Assembly: GCF_002163675.1 (NCBI RefSeq)
Contig: NZ_CP019334.1
Span: 2,709,501 to 2,773,500 of the forward strand
Origin: Polaribacter sp. SA4-12
GTDB taxonomy: Bacteria > Bacteroidota > Bacteroidia > Flavobacteriales > Flavobacteriaceae
Reading direction: 5' to 3'
Length of the DNA: 64,000 nucleotides
The notes under the pieces were generated by a model. It saw only the letters and a list, made by a program, of their open reading frames with translations, was not told where the DNA came from and ran no database searches. How positions within the stretch are numbered: the stretch's first letter is position 1; each line of letters begins with the position of its first letter. Shown piece by piece: positions 19,323 through 29,448 of this stretch. The position numbers and the translations under genes were made by a program.

Positions 19323-19326
19323 TTAA

Positions 19327-20595
19327 ATGGCGAAACAAGATCCTTATGCAGCATTAAGAATAAAGCAATTTAATATCTTTCTGTTTGTTAGGTTTTTATT
19401 GGTTTTCGGTTGGTCTATGCAATTTATTGTCATTGAATGGCAAGTATATTCTATTACAAAAGATCCGTTATCTCTTGGAATAATTGGGTTGATGGAAATA
19501 ATTCCAGCATTTACAATGGCTTTATTTGCAGGTCATATTGTAGATCAAAACGAAAAAAGAAGTTTATTAGCAATTTGTACAGCCGCTTTTTCATTAATTA
19601 GTTTAGGGTTATTTCTCTTAACTACAGATAGGATTATTGGCAGTTGGTCTACAAACGCAGTTTTATATTCTATTTATGCATTGGTTTTCTTTGGCGGATT
19701 TTTACGCTCATTTTTTGGGCCTACAATTTTTTCTTTAGTCGCGTTATTAGTTCCTAAAAAAATATATCACAACGCTGCAACTTGGAGTACAAGTACTTGG
19801 AAAACAGCATCTGTTTCTGGAGCTTTATTTGGTGGTTTTTTTATAAGTTGGATTGGTGTTGATAAAACTTTATGTCTCGTTTTTATTCTAGTAATTCTAT
19901 CACTTATATTCCTTTTTCAGATAAAGAAACAACCAATTTTAAATACAAAAATTGGTGAACCGATGAGAGATAGTTTAAAAGCAGGAGTGAAGTTTGTTTT
20001 TCAAAATAAAACAATTTTAGGAGTCTTAAGTTTAGATATGATTGCCGTTTTATTTGGAGGAACTGTCGCTATTTTATCTGTTTTTGCACAAGATGTTTTA
20101 AGAGTTGGTCCAGAAGGTTTTGGTATTTTAAATGCGTCTATTTCTATGGGTAGTATATTAACAATGTTTATAACAACCTATATTCCTATCAATAAAAATA
20201 CAGGTAAGAAAATGTTGATTTCTGTTTTTGTATTTGGACTTAGTATTATTGCTTTCGGGTTGTCATCTATTTTTTGGGTAAGTATTTTAGCATTGTTTAT
20301 AAGTGGTGCTGCAGATGGAATTTCTATGGTGATTCGTCAAACAATTTTACAATTAAAAACACCAGATGATATGAGAGGAAGAGTATCTTCTGTAAACTCG
20401 ATGTTTGTTGGGTCTTCAAACGAATTAGGAGCATTTGAAAGTGGTTTAGCGGCTAAAATATTAGGACCCGTAGTTGCAGTTGTTTTTGGTGGAACGATGA
20501 CTTTAATTACAGTTGTTGCAACAGGTGCTTTAAACCCAACTTTAAGAGATTTAGATTTAACAGCAGAGATTGAAGCCAACGAAAAAGAAGATTAA
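19327..20595 (+). CDS. MFS transporter
   Basis: A 422-residue major facilitator superfamily carrier of the MFS_3 / enterobactin-exporter-like type, with about 12 hydrophobic helices. The loop 2-3 region (FAGHIVDQNEKRSLL) carries the family DxxxRR-like motif, and a second copy-like region is seen around DDMRGRVSSVNSMFVG. The substrate cannot be read from sequence. It starts four bases after the ACT-like gene and is followed by a strong terminator. Confidence 0.9.
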   Translation: MAKQDPYAALRIKQFNIFLFVRFLLVFGWSMQFIVIEWQVYSITKDPLSLGIIGLMEIIPAFTMALFAGHIVDQNEKRSLLAICTAAFSLISLGLFLLTTDRIIGSWSTNAVLYSIYALVFFGGFLRSFFGPTIFSLVALLVPKKIYHNAATWSTSTWKTASVSGALFGGFFISWIGVDKTLCLVFILVILSLIFLFQIKKQPILNTKIGEPMRDSLKAGVKFVFQNKTILGVLSLDMIAVLFGGTVAILSVFAQDVLRVGPEGFGILNASISMGSILTMFITTYIPINKNTGKKMLISVFVFGLSIIAFGLSSIFWVSILALFISGAADGISMVIRQTILQLKTPDDMRGRVSSVNSMFVGSSNELGAFESGLAAKILGPVVAVVFGGTMTLITVVATGALNPTLRDLDLTAEIEANEKED

Positions 20596-20651
20596 TAACT
20601 CACGGATTCATTGAATTCAAGAAAATATTCAAGACAAAATTTTTACTATAA

Positions 20652-20690
20652 AAAAACCGTTTTTCGATCATCGAAAAACGGTTTTTAAGT
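20652..20690. terminator. Bidirectional terminator after the MFS gene
   Basis: A perfect 17-bp inverted repeat (arms at 20652-20668 and 20670-20686, core ccgtttttcgat) with A and T runs on the outside. It lies between the convergent MFS gene and the small exported protein gene. Confidence 0.9.
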
Positions 20691-20707
20691 ATTTTTTTTA
20701 AAAGGTG

Positions 20708-21043
20708 TTATTTAACTAACACAAGCTCAGTAATAGATTTTTCTTTAACTTTTTCTCCTGTCAACTCTCCATCTTCGTCAGTTAATTCTACTTCTATTTC
20801 AGACCAAGTAATTGTGAATTTTTTATCTATAAATTCATTATCATATAAATCAATTTCGATCTCTTCTTTAATATCATAAAAGAGAATTTCCTTTTTATTT
20901 ACGTCTTCAAATTTAAAATAATCATCTTCATTAAGACCTTTAAAGGTTGCAGTTAATGTATTTTCTATTACATTAATTTTAGAAGTAAAAGAAAGAGACG
21001 CTGAAATAAATAGCACGAATGCTACAGAATATAAAGTTTTCAT
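20708..21043 (-). CDS. Small exported acidic protein, unknown function
   Basis: A 111-residue protein with a signal peptide (MKTLYSVAFVLFISASLSF) and a short acidic domain of beta-strand character (LTATFKGLNEDDYFKFEDV, ELTDEDGELTGEKVKE). No family is recognised. It has its own upstream gap and ends at the shared terminator, so it is probably monocistronic. Confidence 0.75.
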   Translation of the reverse strand: MKTLYSVAFVLFISASLSFTSKINVIENTLTATFKGLNEDDYFKFEDVNKKEILFYDIKEEIEIDLYDNEFIDKKFTITWSEIEVELTDEDGELTGEKVKEKSITELVLVK

Positions 21044-21497
21044 AATTTTTAATTTTAAAGTTATTTTTTAATAAATATAGTAGCTCTTCTTTTTCCAAAA
21101 AAGAAGGTGCTTTTTGTTGAGGTGATAACGAACTATATTTTCATAAGCCTTAAAATTATTGATACTGTATATCAAATGTACATTTTTTTTCAATTGAAAA
21201 TTAAAAATTATTTATTTTTTTAATTATTTATGAATTTTTTTTTTCAATAATTATTTTCGTTGTATTTATATTGTTTATCAGTGAGTTATAGTTTATGAAA
21301 TCTGTGTTAAAAGTATCGTTTTGTCTTTTTAATAGAACCTTTGTTTACTTTTTTGATAACAAGGTTTAAATAAATAAAGAGTATTATTCTACAATAATTA
21401 ACTTTTTTATAAATTGATAATATCTTCGACAGGCGCAGGCCGATGATATGCATTTAATGGGTGTTTTAAATATAAAAATGAGCCTATTAAAGTTTAT
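21044..21497. other. Gene-free gap
   Basis: About 450 bp of very AT-rich sequence between the small exported protein gene and glpD. A short GC-richer patch (cttcgacaggcgcaggccga, 21425-21444) stands out. I see no gene, clear terminator or repeat in it. Confidence 0.4.
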
Positions 21498-23144
21498 TTA
21501 CTCAAAAGTAGTAGCAATATTTATATGCTTATTCAATTCTTTTAAGTGTTTTTCTGTTGTTTCCTCATCCCAAGAAAAATGAGTTTTAAATAAGTCTAAA
21601 ACAAGTTCTTTGAACAAAAACACACTGTGTGTGTCAAAAAATAAACGTCCGGTTCTACGCATAAAGAAATCTGTAGGAGAGCAAGTCATTTCATAATTTA
21701 TAGTAAACCAAACTTCTGCTTTTATCATTTTCTCTTGCATATTATCGTGCATTAAATCATCAAATTTCTGCAAAATGATATCAGTCTGTTTTCCATAATT
21801 ATGAACTAAATATTCTGCATCTTTTTGATTAAAATCTACTTCTGCAATTCTATTATAAATTGCATCTGTATAGCTTTGTACCTCTTGATAGTTTTTAAAA
21901 GTTCCACCAGAAAGTGCAATTTCTTTTGTTTTTATTTCATCAAATTCTTTATCAAACCTACGTTTGTACTTTTTTGCAACTAAATCTACAATACGTTCTG
22001 CCATTTTTCTGTAACCCGTTAATTTTCCTCCGGCAATAGAAATCAATTCAGTATCAGAAACAAAAATTTCATCTTTTCTAGATAATTCTGAAGCAGATTT
22101 TCCTTCTTCATGAATTAAAGGACGTAAACCAGCCCAAGAAGACTGAACATCATCAAGTGTTAAATTAATTTCAGGAAACATATTATTAACAGCAGAAATT
22201 AAATAAGTTGCGTCTACCAAGTTTGTAGTTACATTGTTTTTATCTTTCTGGTAGTTGGTATCTGTTGTTCCAAAATAAGTAACTTTTCCACGAGGAATTG
22301 CAAACATCATTCTTCCATCTGGCACATCAAAATAAACAGATTGTTTTACAGGTAATTTTTCATGAGCAACTACTAAGTGAACACCTTTGGTTAAGTGTAA
22401 ACGTTTACCTGTTTTAGAATGATTCGTTTGTCTTAAATCATCTACCCAAGGCCCTGTTGCATTTACAACATACTTTGCTTTAATATCAAAACTTGAGTTA
22501 GAAAGTGTGTCTTTTACTGTTGCTCCTACAACTCTATTATCTTCATAAATAAAGTCTTTAGCTTCTGTATAATTTAGTGCACTTGTATCGTAATTTAAAG
22601 CTGTTTTTAATACTTCTATTGTTAAACGAGCATCATCTGTTCTGTATTCTGCATAATAGCCTGCACCGTTTAAAATACTTTCTGGTAGTAAAGGTTCTTT
22701 TTCTAATGCTTCTTCCTTATCTAACATTTTACGTTTATCTTCTCCTTCTACAGAAGCTAAAATATCATATACTTTTAAGCCAATAGAAGTTAACCATTCT
22801 CCATATGTTCCACCTTCAATTAAAGGCAAAATCATTTTTTCTGGAACGACTAGATGTGGAGCTAAATCATGTACAATTGCACGTTCTGTTCCTACTTCTT
22901 TTACCAACCAAAAATCGAATTGTTTTAGGTAACGTAAACCTCCATGAATCAGTTTTGTAGATTTACTTGAGGTTCCAGAAGCAAAATCATTCTTTTCTAT
23001 TAAAGCAACTTTCATTCCTCTTGAAGCTGCATCTAAAGCGATTCCTGCACCAGTAATTCCTCCTCCGATTATTAATAAATCAAATTCGGTAGCTTGTAAG
23101 TCTTTGGTAATATTTTCTCTGTTAAAAAATGAAAAGTTATTCAT
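21498..23144 (-). CDS. glpD: Aerobic glycerol-3-phosphate dehydrogenase (FAD)
   Basis: It oxidises sn-glycerol-3-phosphate to dihydroxyacetone phosphate and passes electrons to the quinone pool at the inner membrane. The 548-residue length is usual. The FAD-binding motif is LLIIGGGITGAGIALDAASRG (about residues 24-44), followed by SSKSTKLIHGGLRYL, and a late FAD contact IAGGKLTGYRKMA. The C-terminal helical domain includes CSPTDFFMRRTGRLFF. No glpK or glpF is adjacent. Confidence 0.95.
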   Translation of the reverse strand: MNNFSFFNRENITKDLQATEFDLLIIGGGITGAGIALDAASRGMKVALIEKNDFASGTSSKSTKLIHGGLRYLKQFDFWLVKEVGTERAIVHDLAPHLVVPEKMILPLIEGGTYGEWLTSIGLKVYDILASVEGEDKRKMLDKEEALEKEPLLPESILNGAGYYAEYRTDDARLTIEVLKTALNYDTSALNYTEAKDFIYEDNRVVGATVKDTLSNSSFDIKAKYVVNATGPWVDDLRQTNHSKTGKRLHLTKGVHLVVAHEKLPVKQSVYFDVPDGRMMFAIPRGKVTYFGTTDTNYQKDKNNVTTNLVDATYLISAVNNMFPEINLTLDDVQSSWAGLRPLIHEEGKSASELSRKDEIFVSDTELISIAGGKLTGYRKMAERIVDLVAKKYKRRFDKEFDEIKTKEIALSGGTFKNYQEVQSYTDAIYNRIAEVDFNQKDAEYLVHNYGKQTDIILQKFDDLMHDNMQEKMIKAEVWFTINYEMTCSPTDFFMRRTGRLFFDTHSVFLFKELVLDLFKTHFSWDEETTEKHLKELNKHINIATTFE

Positions 23145-23182
23145 GATAATGTTAAAATTTAAGGATAAAATATTAAAAAGTT

Positions 23183-23190
23183 TATATTTG
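23183..23190 (+). promoter_or_regulatory. Candidate -7 element for the subtilase gene
   Basis: TATATTTG matches TAnnTTTG and is 35 bp before the subtilase ATG. Confidence 0.4.
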
Positions 23191-23225
23191 TTAGTAAACT
23201 ACAAAAAAAGTTAAAAAATACCCGT

Positions 23226-26200
23226 ATGAAATATAAATACTTCAAAGAAATTATTTTCGTTTTATTCTTTACTTCATTTTCTATTGTTGCTCAAAATATT
23301 AAGGAGAAACAAAGGATAACTAAAGATTACGATTTAACAAAATTACAAAATCTAAAGGAAGATTATTCTTCAAATTTTATAAAAGAAAAAAACAGAGCTA
23401 ATCTTTTAGCAACACAAAGAGGTTGGAAACTAAAATTTAAGGATGCTAATGGATCTTCTTATGAATTAATGAAGATATCTAAGGAAGGAGCACCTTTATA
23501 TTATAAAACATACAACGTTAATGCTGCAATTTCTACAAGAACAAATTACTTACATAATAATGGAGGTCTTGGTTTAAATCTAGAAGGTCAAGGAATGACG
23601 GCTTATGTTTGGGATGGAGGTATAGCAAGAGAGACTCACCAAGAATATGATGGAGATGGAGGAGAAAATAGATTTTCTGTAGGAGATGGATCTACAGAAC
23701 TAAATTATCATGCAGCTCACGTAATGGGAACCATTATTTCTTCAGGTTTTGAAGCTGCTGCAAAAGGAATGGCACCAAAAGCAAAAGGAATTGGATCTGA
23801 TTGGAGTAATGATTTGTCTGAGGTTACATTTGCAGCTGCAAATGGAATGTTAGTTTCAAACCACTCTTATGGTATTGCTGCTAGAAATGATGATAATGAA
23901 GTGCAAATTCCAACATATTATTTCGGAGCATATATTAGTTCGTCTAGAAATTGGGATAACATTATGTATAATGCGCCTTATTATTTAATGGTTGTAGCTG
24001 CAGGAAACGATGGAAACGATAATACTGCAAATTTAGAACCGTTAGAAGGAAATGCTGGTTATGATAAACTAACGGGTAGTTCAACTGCTAAAAATGGTTT
24101 AATTATTGCAAACGGACAAGACGCATTAATAAACGATGATGGTAGTTTATTATCAGTAACTAGAAATACAAGTAGTTCTGAAGGACCAACTGATGATTTA
24201 AGAATTAAGCCAGACTTAATGGGAAATGGATCTGGGTTATATTCTACTTATGATTCTGCAGATGATGCATATAATTCTATTACTGGAACTTCAATGGCAT
24301 CTCCAAACGTAACAGGTTCTTTGTTATTATTGCAACAACATCATAAAGAAACATATGGTAACTATATTAGAGCAGCTACTTTAAAAGGTTTAGCGCTTCA
24401 TACTGCAGATGATACTGAAATTGCTGGACCAGATTCTCAAACTGGTTGGGGATTGATGAATAGTAAAGTTGCTGCTGAAACAATTACAAAAAATGGTTTC
24501 GAATCTTGGATTTCTGAAGAGGTTTTAACAAATGGAAGTTCGTATTCTATTACTGTTAAATCGGATGGTTTAAATCCGTTATTAGCTTCTATATCTTGGA
24601 CAGATAAACCAGGGGTTGCAAGTGAAGGAACTATAAATGATGCAACTGCTGCTTTAGTAAATGATTTAGATATTAAAGTTACTAGAGAAAGTGATGAATA
24701 CTTACCTTGGAGATTAACAGGGGTTTATAGTAATGAGAAAGGAGATAATTTAGTAGATCCTTATGAAAGAGTAGATATTGAAAACCCAACAATAGGAGAA
24801 TACACAATAACAGTTACTCATAAAGGAACCTTAGAAGAAGATCAAAGATTTTCTTTAATTATTACAGGTATTTCTGGTGAGTTTACTTTTTTAGCTGATA
24901 GTTCAGAGAAAGCATTCTGTTCAGATTCAGATGCTGTTTTTGATTTTGAATATAGACAAGTTGTTGCTGGAACTACACAGTTTTCAGTTTCAGGGGCTGA
25001 TGAGGCAATGTCTGTTGCTTTCTCAAAAGAATCACTTAGTGATAATGGAACTTTCAGTTTAACTATTGGAAATTTAAAAGATGTATCTGCAGGTCCATAT
25101 AGTATTGATGTTATTGGTGATAATGGAAATGAAATTCAGAAAAGGACTATAAGAGTAGTTGTTTATCATGAAAATTTTGATGATAACCCATCTGAATTAG
25201 AGTTTCCAACAAATGGACAGAAAGCATTATCAAAGAAAACAACACTAGGTTGGAAAAAGAATTTGAATGCTGAAAATTATGTAGTAGAATTGTCTGATTC
25301 ACCTAATTTTACGAACATTATATTTACTGATGATGTATTAGCTTTAACAGCAGATGTTGATGGTTTAGTGGAAGATTCTGTATATTATTGGAGAATAAAA
25401 CCAAAAAACAGATGTGGTGATGGAGTATATTCATCTACTTTTAGTTTTCAAACAGGTGTTACAGATTGTACAAATACATATACAGCTACAGATTTCTCTA
25501 TGGCTAGTATAGATGCTGCATCATCAAATGTTACAGCTACTGTACCTATTAATGTTACAGAAAACTTAATTGTTAATAAAGTACTTCTTACTACAGATAT
25601 CTCACATACTAGTGTTAATGAATTAAAGATTTCATTAGAAGCTCCTGCTATTACTGGAGGAGGTAAAGTTGTTCTTTTATCAAATGTTTGTGGTAGTATA
25701 GCAGATATAAGTAACGCAACTTTTGATGATGCTGCAGGTAGTTTATTTTGTGGTTTTTCAGCCCCAGCTGTATCCGGTTCAATAGCACCAGAAAACAATA
25801 TGAGTGATCCTTTCTTAGGTGAAAGCGCTTTAGGAGAATGGAAAATTATAGTTGAAGATAATACTGAGCTAAATGGAGGTCAAATTAATTCAGTATCTAT
25901 TACTATTTGTTCATCAGTAGCAAATACAAGTATTCCTACATTCTCATCAACAAACTTAGTTTTAGATGGTAATACAAATTATGTAATAACTGCTACTAAT
26001 ATGAATGCTTCTAGTACTTCAGAAACAGCAGAACAACAAATCTATACCTTAGTTGAGTTACCAATAAAAGGAGATCTTAAAAAAGAGGGTACAGCGTTAG
26101 TTGCTGGAGATACTTTTACACAAGCAGACATTACATCTGGTAAAATTACTTTTACAAATTCTGAAACTGGTTCTTTTTCAGATCAATTTATAGTAGACAT

Positions 26201-26534
26201 CACAAATGATGCTAAAGGTTGGTTACCAAACCAAATAATTACGATTCAAGAAGGTGTTTTAAAAACAAATGAATTTTCTTTAAACGAAGTTTCTTTATGG
26301 CCAAACCCTGCAAAAGGAATTTTAAATGTAAAAATTAATAATGTGAATAATGAAGATGTAAAAATTTCATTATTTGATTTACAAGGAAGAAAAATAAGTA
26401 CTTCTGTAAACAAAGTTAATAGCACAATTTTCACAAAAGAAATTGATACAAAAAATGTTTCTTCAGGAGTGTACTTATTAAGTATAGAACAAGGAAACAA
26501 AAAAGCAACTAAAAAGATTATTATCTCTAAATAG
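23226..26534 (+). CDS. Secreted S8 subtilisin-like serine protease with P domain and T9SS tail
   Basis: An 1102-residue exported protease. It has a signal peptide (residues 1-22) and an S8 domain with catalytic Asp in AYVWDGG (about D130), His in YHAAHVMGT (about H162) and Ser in GTSMASPNVTG (about S356). A beta-sandwich region follows, then a fibronectin-like segment around ALSKKTTLGWKK, a proprotein-convertase P-like domain (about 770-900, ending GGQINSVSITIC) and a T9SS type-A C-terminal domain (WPNPAKGILNVKI ... GVYLLSI ... KKIIIS). It should act outside the cell or on its surface; the substrate is unknown. A strong terminator follows. Confidence 0.94.
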   Translation: MKYKYFKEIIFVLFFTSFSIVAQNIKEKQRITKDYDLTKLQNLKEDYSSNFIKEKNRANLLATQRGWKLKFKDANGSSYELMKISKEGAPLYYKTYNVNAAISTRTNYLHNNGGLGLNLEGQGMTAYVWDGGIARETHQEYDGDGGENRFSVGDGSTELNYHAAHVMGTIISSGFEAAAKGMAPKAKGIGSDWSNDLSEVTFAAANGMLVSNHSYGIAARNDDNEVQIPTYYFGAYISSSRNWDNIMYNAPYYLMVVAAGNDGNDNTANLEPLEGNAGYDKLTGSSTAKNGLIIANGQDALINDDGSLLSVTRNTSSSEGPTDDLRIKPDLMGNGSGLYSTYDSADDAYNSITGTSMASPNVTGSLLLLQQHHKETYGNYIRAATLKGLALHTADDTEIAGPDSQTGWGLMNSKVAAETITKNGFESWISEEVLTNGSSYSITVKSDGLNPLLASISWTDKPGVASEGTINDATAALVNDLDIKVTRESDEYLPWRLTGVYSNEKGDNLVDPYERVDIENPTIGEYTITVTHKGTLEEDQRFSLIITGISGEFTFLADSSEKAFCSDSDAVFDFEYRQVVAGTTQFSVSGADEAMSVAFSKESLSDNGTFSLTIGNLKDVSAGPYSIDVIGDNGNEIQKRTIRVVVYHENFDDNPSELEFPTNGQKALSKKTTLGWKKNLNAENYVVELSDSPNFTNIIFTDDVLALTADVDGLVEDSVYYWRIKPKNRCGDGVYSSTFSFQTGVTDCTNTYTATDFSMASIDAASSNVTATVPINVTENLIVNKVLLTTDISHTSVNELKISLEAPAITGGGKVVLLSNVCGSIADISNATFDDAAGSLFCGFSAPAVSGSIAPENNMSDPFLGESALGEWKIIVEDNTELNGGQINSVSITICSSVANTSIPTFSSTNLVLDGNTNYVITATNMNASSTSETAEQQIYTLVELPIKGDLKKEGTALVAGDTFTQADITSGKITFTNSETGSFSDQFIVDITNDAKGWLPNQIITIQEGVLKTNEFSLNEVSLWPNPAKGILNVKINNVNNEDVKISLFDLQGRKISTSVNKVNSTIFTKEIDTKNVSSGVYLLSIEQGNKKATKKIIISK

Positions 26535-26555
26535 TTACTGTAATAAATTAATAAT

Positions 26556-26589
26556 TAAAAAGCCAGAATTGATATTCTGGCTTTTTTTA
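26556..26589. terminator. Terminator between subtilase and PPOX genes
   Basis: agccagaat and attctggct form a stem at about 26561-26582 with a 4-nt loop, flanked by A and T runs. It serves both convergent genes; the last bases overlap the stop codon of the minus-strand gene. Confidence 0.85.
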
Positions 26590-27129
26590 TTTTAAAATAT
26601 CTGTTGGTAAACCATCAATACTTGTTTGATTTCTGTCTTCCCAATATTGTTTAATTCCTTCTTTACCTTTATCAGCAGCCCAATCATTTAATTCATTTCG
26701 TTCACTCTTGTACTCGAAAAATGGAATTGACATTCCACAAGAAGTTTGTGCAGATTCAATTGTGATATCAAAAATCTGACGCGTTCCTGGTGTTTCTGGA
26801 AAAAGTGTAATTAAATCATTCCAATTAGCATCACCTTCTTTAATTTCTTTTCCTTTTCCGTATAAACGCAGAATATTAGGAGCGCCTTCAAAAGCACAAA
26901 ACATAATTGTAAGTCGGTCATTTTCTAATAAATGAGCAGCAGTTTCGTTTCCACTTCCTGTAACATTCAACCATAAAACACGGTTTTCATCAACAACTCT
27001 AAAAGAATCCATTCCTTTTGGTGATAAATTAATTCTACCAGAATTAGGAGCTGTAGCAACAAAAAATATTTTTTGAGCTTCTATAAATTTCTGAAGTCTT
27101 GGTGTAATCTTTTTATAAATTTTTGACAT
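26587..27129 (-). CDS. Pyridoxamine 5'-phosphate oxidase family protein
   Basis: A 180-residue protein when started at MSKIYKKITPRL (27129); an extension to 27153 is possible but less typical. The split-barrel FMN-binding fold is indicated by FVATAPNSGRINLSPKGMDSFRV, WLNVTGSGNETAAHL and MFCAFEGAPNILRLYGKG. The protein is of the general flavin-binding PPOX type rather than true PdxH, lacking its C-terminal signature. The substrate is unknown. Confidence 0.85.
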   Translation of the reverse strand: MSKIYKKITPRLQKFIEAQKIFFVATAPNSGRINLSPKGMDSFRVVDENRVLWLNVTGSGNETAAHLLENDRLTIMFCAFEGAPNILRLYGKGKEIKEGDANWNDLITLFPETPGTRQIFDITIESAQTSCGMSIPFFEYKSERNELNDWAADKGKEGIKQYWEDRNQTSIDGLPTDILK

Positions 27130-27222
27130 AAAAACGTTATTTAACGCTGACAATTTACAAAATATCGATTGATAAAATGTTTTATAAATTACTACCTTTA
27201 ACCAAAATAAATTTTCTCTTTT

Positions 27223-28698
27223 ATGGAATATGGATTTCTTTCAGTAATACCACCAATTGTTGCCATTATTTTAGCCTTAAGAACCAAGCAAGTATATATT
27301 GCTTTGTTATTCGGTATCTGGTTTTCTTGGTTGATTATAGAAGGCTGGAATCCGCTTGACGGAACCTTAGCAATGATTGAAGGAATGGTCAACGTTTTTC
27401 AATCTAAAGGAAACACAAGAACCATAATGTTTAGTGCTTTAGTAGGTGCTTTGTTAATATTTATTCAATATTCTAGAGGAGTCGAAGGTTTTATCAACAT
27501 CATCAATAGAAGGTTAGTAAAACTAGAAGATAAAAAAACAGGTTACAGTAGAGTAATGGTACAAGTTTTGGCAACTTTTACGGGGGTATTACTGTTTGTT
27601 GAAACAAGTATAAGCTCTTTAACAGTTGGTACGTTATACCGTCCTATTTTCGATAAAATGGGAATCCCAAGAGAGAAGTTGGCATACATCGCAGATTCTA
27701 GTTCCGCACCTTCATCCATCTTAATTCCTTTTAATGCTTGGGGAGCTTTTATAATGGGACTTTTATTAACACAAGGAATTGAGAAACCATTTTCTGTGAT
27801 GATGAGTTCTATTTGGTATAACTTTTATCCTTTGTTAGCAATTGCAATTGTGTTCATTGTTATTCTTACAAAAAAGGACTTTGGTCCGATGAAAAAAGCA
27901 GAGAAAAGAACAAAAGAAACTGGCGAATTAATGAACAAAGGTTCTAAGCCAATGGTTTCTGATGAAATTACTTCATTTCCGCCAAAAGAAGGAATACCAG
28001 CCAAAGCATATAATATGATTGTACCGCTTTTGGTTATGGTTTGTATGATGCCAATTAACCTAATTTATACAGGTTGGAGTTCCGTAGAAAACGCAACATC
28101 ATTTTTTAATCACGCTACAGAAGCAATCGGAAAAGGTTCTGGTTCATCCTCTGTTTTATACGCTGTAATTACAGCACTTTTAGTTGCTATGATTATGTAT
28201 TTCATTCAAGGAATTATGAAGCCAAAAGAAGCTGTAAATCTAACATTAAAAGGAATTAGTGAGTTAATGCCTTTGGCTTTATTAATGTTGTTGGCATTTG
28301 CTATTGGTGATGCTTGTAAAGAATTAGAAACCGGAATTTATGTGGCAAATGCTACCAAAGAATGGTTGTCGCCAGAATTATTACCCGCAGTTGTTTTTAT
28401 AATTAGTTCTTTTATTGCATTTTCTACAGGAACTTCTTGGGGAACATTTGCAATTATGTTAGCAATTTCTGTTCCTATGGTAAATATTCACGGAGCAGAT
28501 ATTACAATTGTAGTTGCTGCAACTTTAGGAGGAGGAATTTTTGGAGACCATTGTTCGCCAATTTCTGATACTTCCATAATTTCCTCAATGGCTTCTGCAA
28601 GTGATCATATAGACCACGTAAAAACACAATTACCTTATGCCTTAATTGGTGGTGTCGTTACCGTTATTTTGTATTTAATTATTGGGTTTTGGGGATAA
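27223..28698 (+). CDS. NhaC family Na+/H+ antiporter-like transporter
   Basis: A 491-residue membrane protein with about 11-12 hydrophobic helices. NhaC-type features include SSAPSSILIPFNAWGAF in the first half and SFIAFSTGTSWGTFAIMLAI with GGGIFGDHCSPISDTSI in the second half; the latter is a hallmark of the family. It would exchange sodium for protons or carry an organic substrate; both occur in the superfamily. It has a short upstream gap and no partner genes. Confidence 0.9.
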   Translation: MEYGFLSVIPPIVAIILALRTKQVYIALLFGIWFSWLIIEGWNPLDGTLAMIEGMVNVFQSKGNTRTIMFSALVGALLIFIQYSRGVEGFINIINRRLVKLEDKKTGYSRVMVQVLATFTGVLLFVETSISSLTVGTLYRPIFDKMGIPREKLAYIADSSSAPSSILIPFNAWGAFIMGLLLTQGIEKPFSVMMSSIWYNFYPLLAIAIVFIVILTKKDFGPMKKAEKRTKETGELMNKGSKPMVSDEITSFPPKEGIPAKAYNMIVPLLVMVCMMPINLIYTGWSSVENATSFFNHATEAIGKGSGSSSVLYAVITALLVAMIMYFIQGIMKPKEAVNLTLKGISELMPLALLMLLAFAIGDACKELETGIYVANATKEWLSPELLPAVVFIISSFIAFSTGTSWGTFAIMLAISVPMVNIHGADITIVVAATLGGGIFGDHCSPISDTSIISSMASASDHIDHVKTQLPYALIGGVVTVILYLIIGFWG

Positions 28699-28730
28699 AA
28701 TAAGCGCAGTTCTTAACTTTTTTCAGAATC

Positions 28731-29051
28731 TGTCATTGCGAGGTTACGAAGCAATCTGTTCAATTTAACGATAAATTTTTAAGAATTTGGGCGTTACCAC
28801 AAGAGTCGCGCTTTCCGCACTCGCTTTTTATTCGTTCCTCTCACAAAAGAGCTCAAACAAATGCTTCAATCGCTAACGCGGGCTTCTTTAGAAACGTTTG
28901 TCATTACTATAGAAGTAATCTGTTTATTCAGAGTTCCAATTTTTAAGAGATTGCTTCATTCTTCACAAAGACATCGCAAGAGTATGAACATACTGTCAGT
29001 TCGAGTGTTTTTTATTGAAACAAAGTGGAAATAAAAAATGTATCGAGAACT
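28731..29051. repeat. Cluster of dispersed intergenic repeats
   Basis: This gene-free gap contains tgtcattgcgaggttacgaa (28731), a GC-richer core gggcgttaccacaagagtcg (from about 28788), then tcattactatagaagtaatc, agagattgcttcattcttca and tcgcaag, and gtcagttcgagtg / tatcgagaac. Related pieces recur at 37995, 39200, 51957, 56786 and 62635. It looks like non-coding interspersed repeats common in flavobacterial genomes. Confidence 0.65.
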
Positions 29052-29052
29052 T

Positions 29053-29448
29053 TTATTTCGCTATAATTCCTCGTTTTTTAATTTCTTTAATCATACGTAA
29101 AGCACCTTCTTTAACCGTGTTTTCTTTAAAAATAAACGTTTTTTCGTACAAGGTATTTCCTTCGAAAAAAGTAACCTGAAAACGGTTATTCAATTTGAAT
29201 AACGCAGGTTGAATATACTCAATTTTAGCAAAAGAATTAGCAGGCAGTTTGTCTAATTTTTTACGAATTAATGACGTCGTTTTTGTTTCAGAAAAACCTT
29301 GAGAAACAATGACCATCATTTCTAAATCAACATTTTTATTATTGATGATGTAAACGTTCCAATCATCTGTTTGATACAAATCATTAAATTCATAAACAAC
29401 AGCCATTTCTACATCTGTAACTTCTGGTATTTGTATGTCTTTTTTCAT
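29053..29448 (-). CDS. Conserved hypothetical protein
   Basis: A 131-residue soluble protein (starts MKKDIQIPEVTDVEMAVVYE) with mixed alpha/beta composition and no signal peptide, cysteine pairs or recognised motifs. It begins directly before the stop of the META-domain gene with no gap, and belongs to a pheS-led series of four minus-strand genes. The function is not recognised. Confidence 0.75.
   Translation of the reverse strand: MKKDIQIPEVTDVEMAVVYEFNDLYQTDDWNVYIINNKNVDLEMMVIVSQGFSETKTTSLIRKKLDKLPANSFAKIEYIQPALFKLNNRFQVTFFEGNTLYEKTFIFKENTVKEGALRMIKEIKKRGIIAK

Noticed and set aside
28731..29051. Structured RNA gene
   Set aside because: The inverted pieces are shared with several other gaps, which fits dispersed repeats better than a unique ncRNA.
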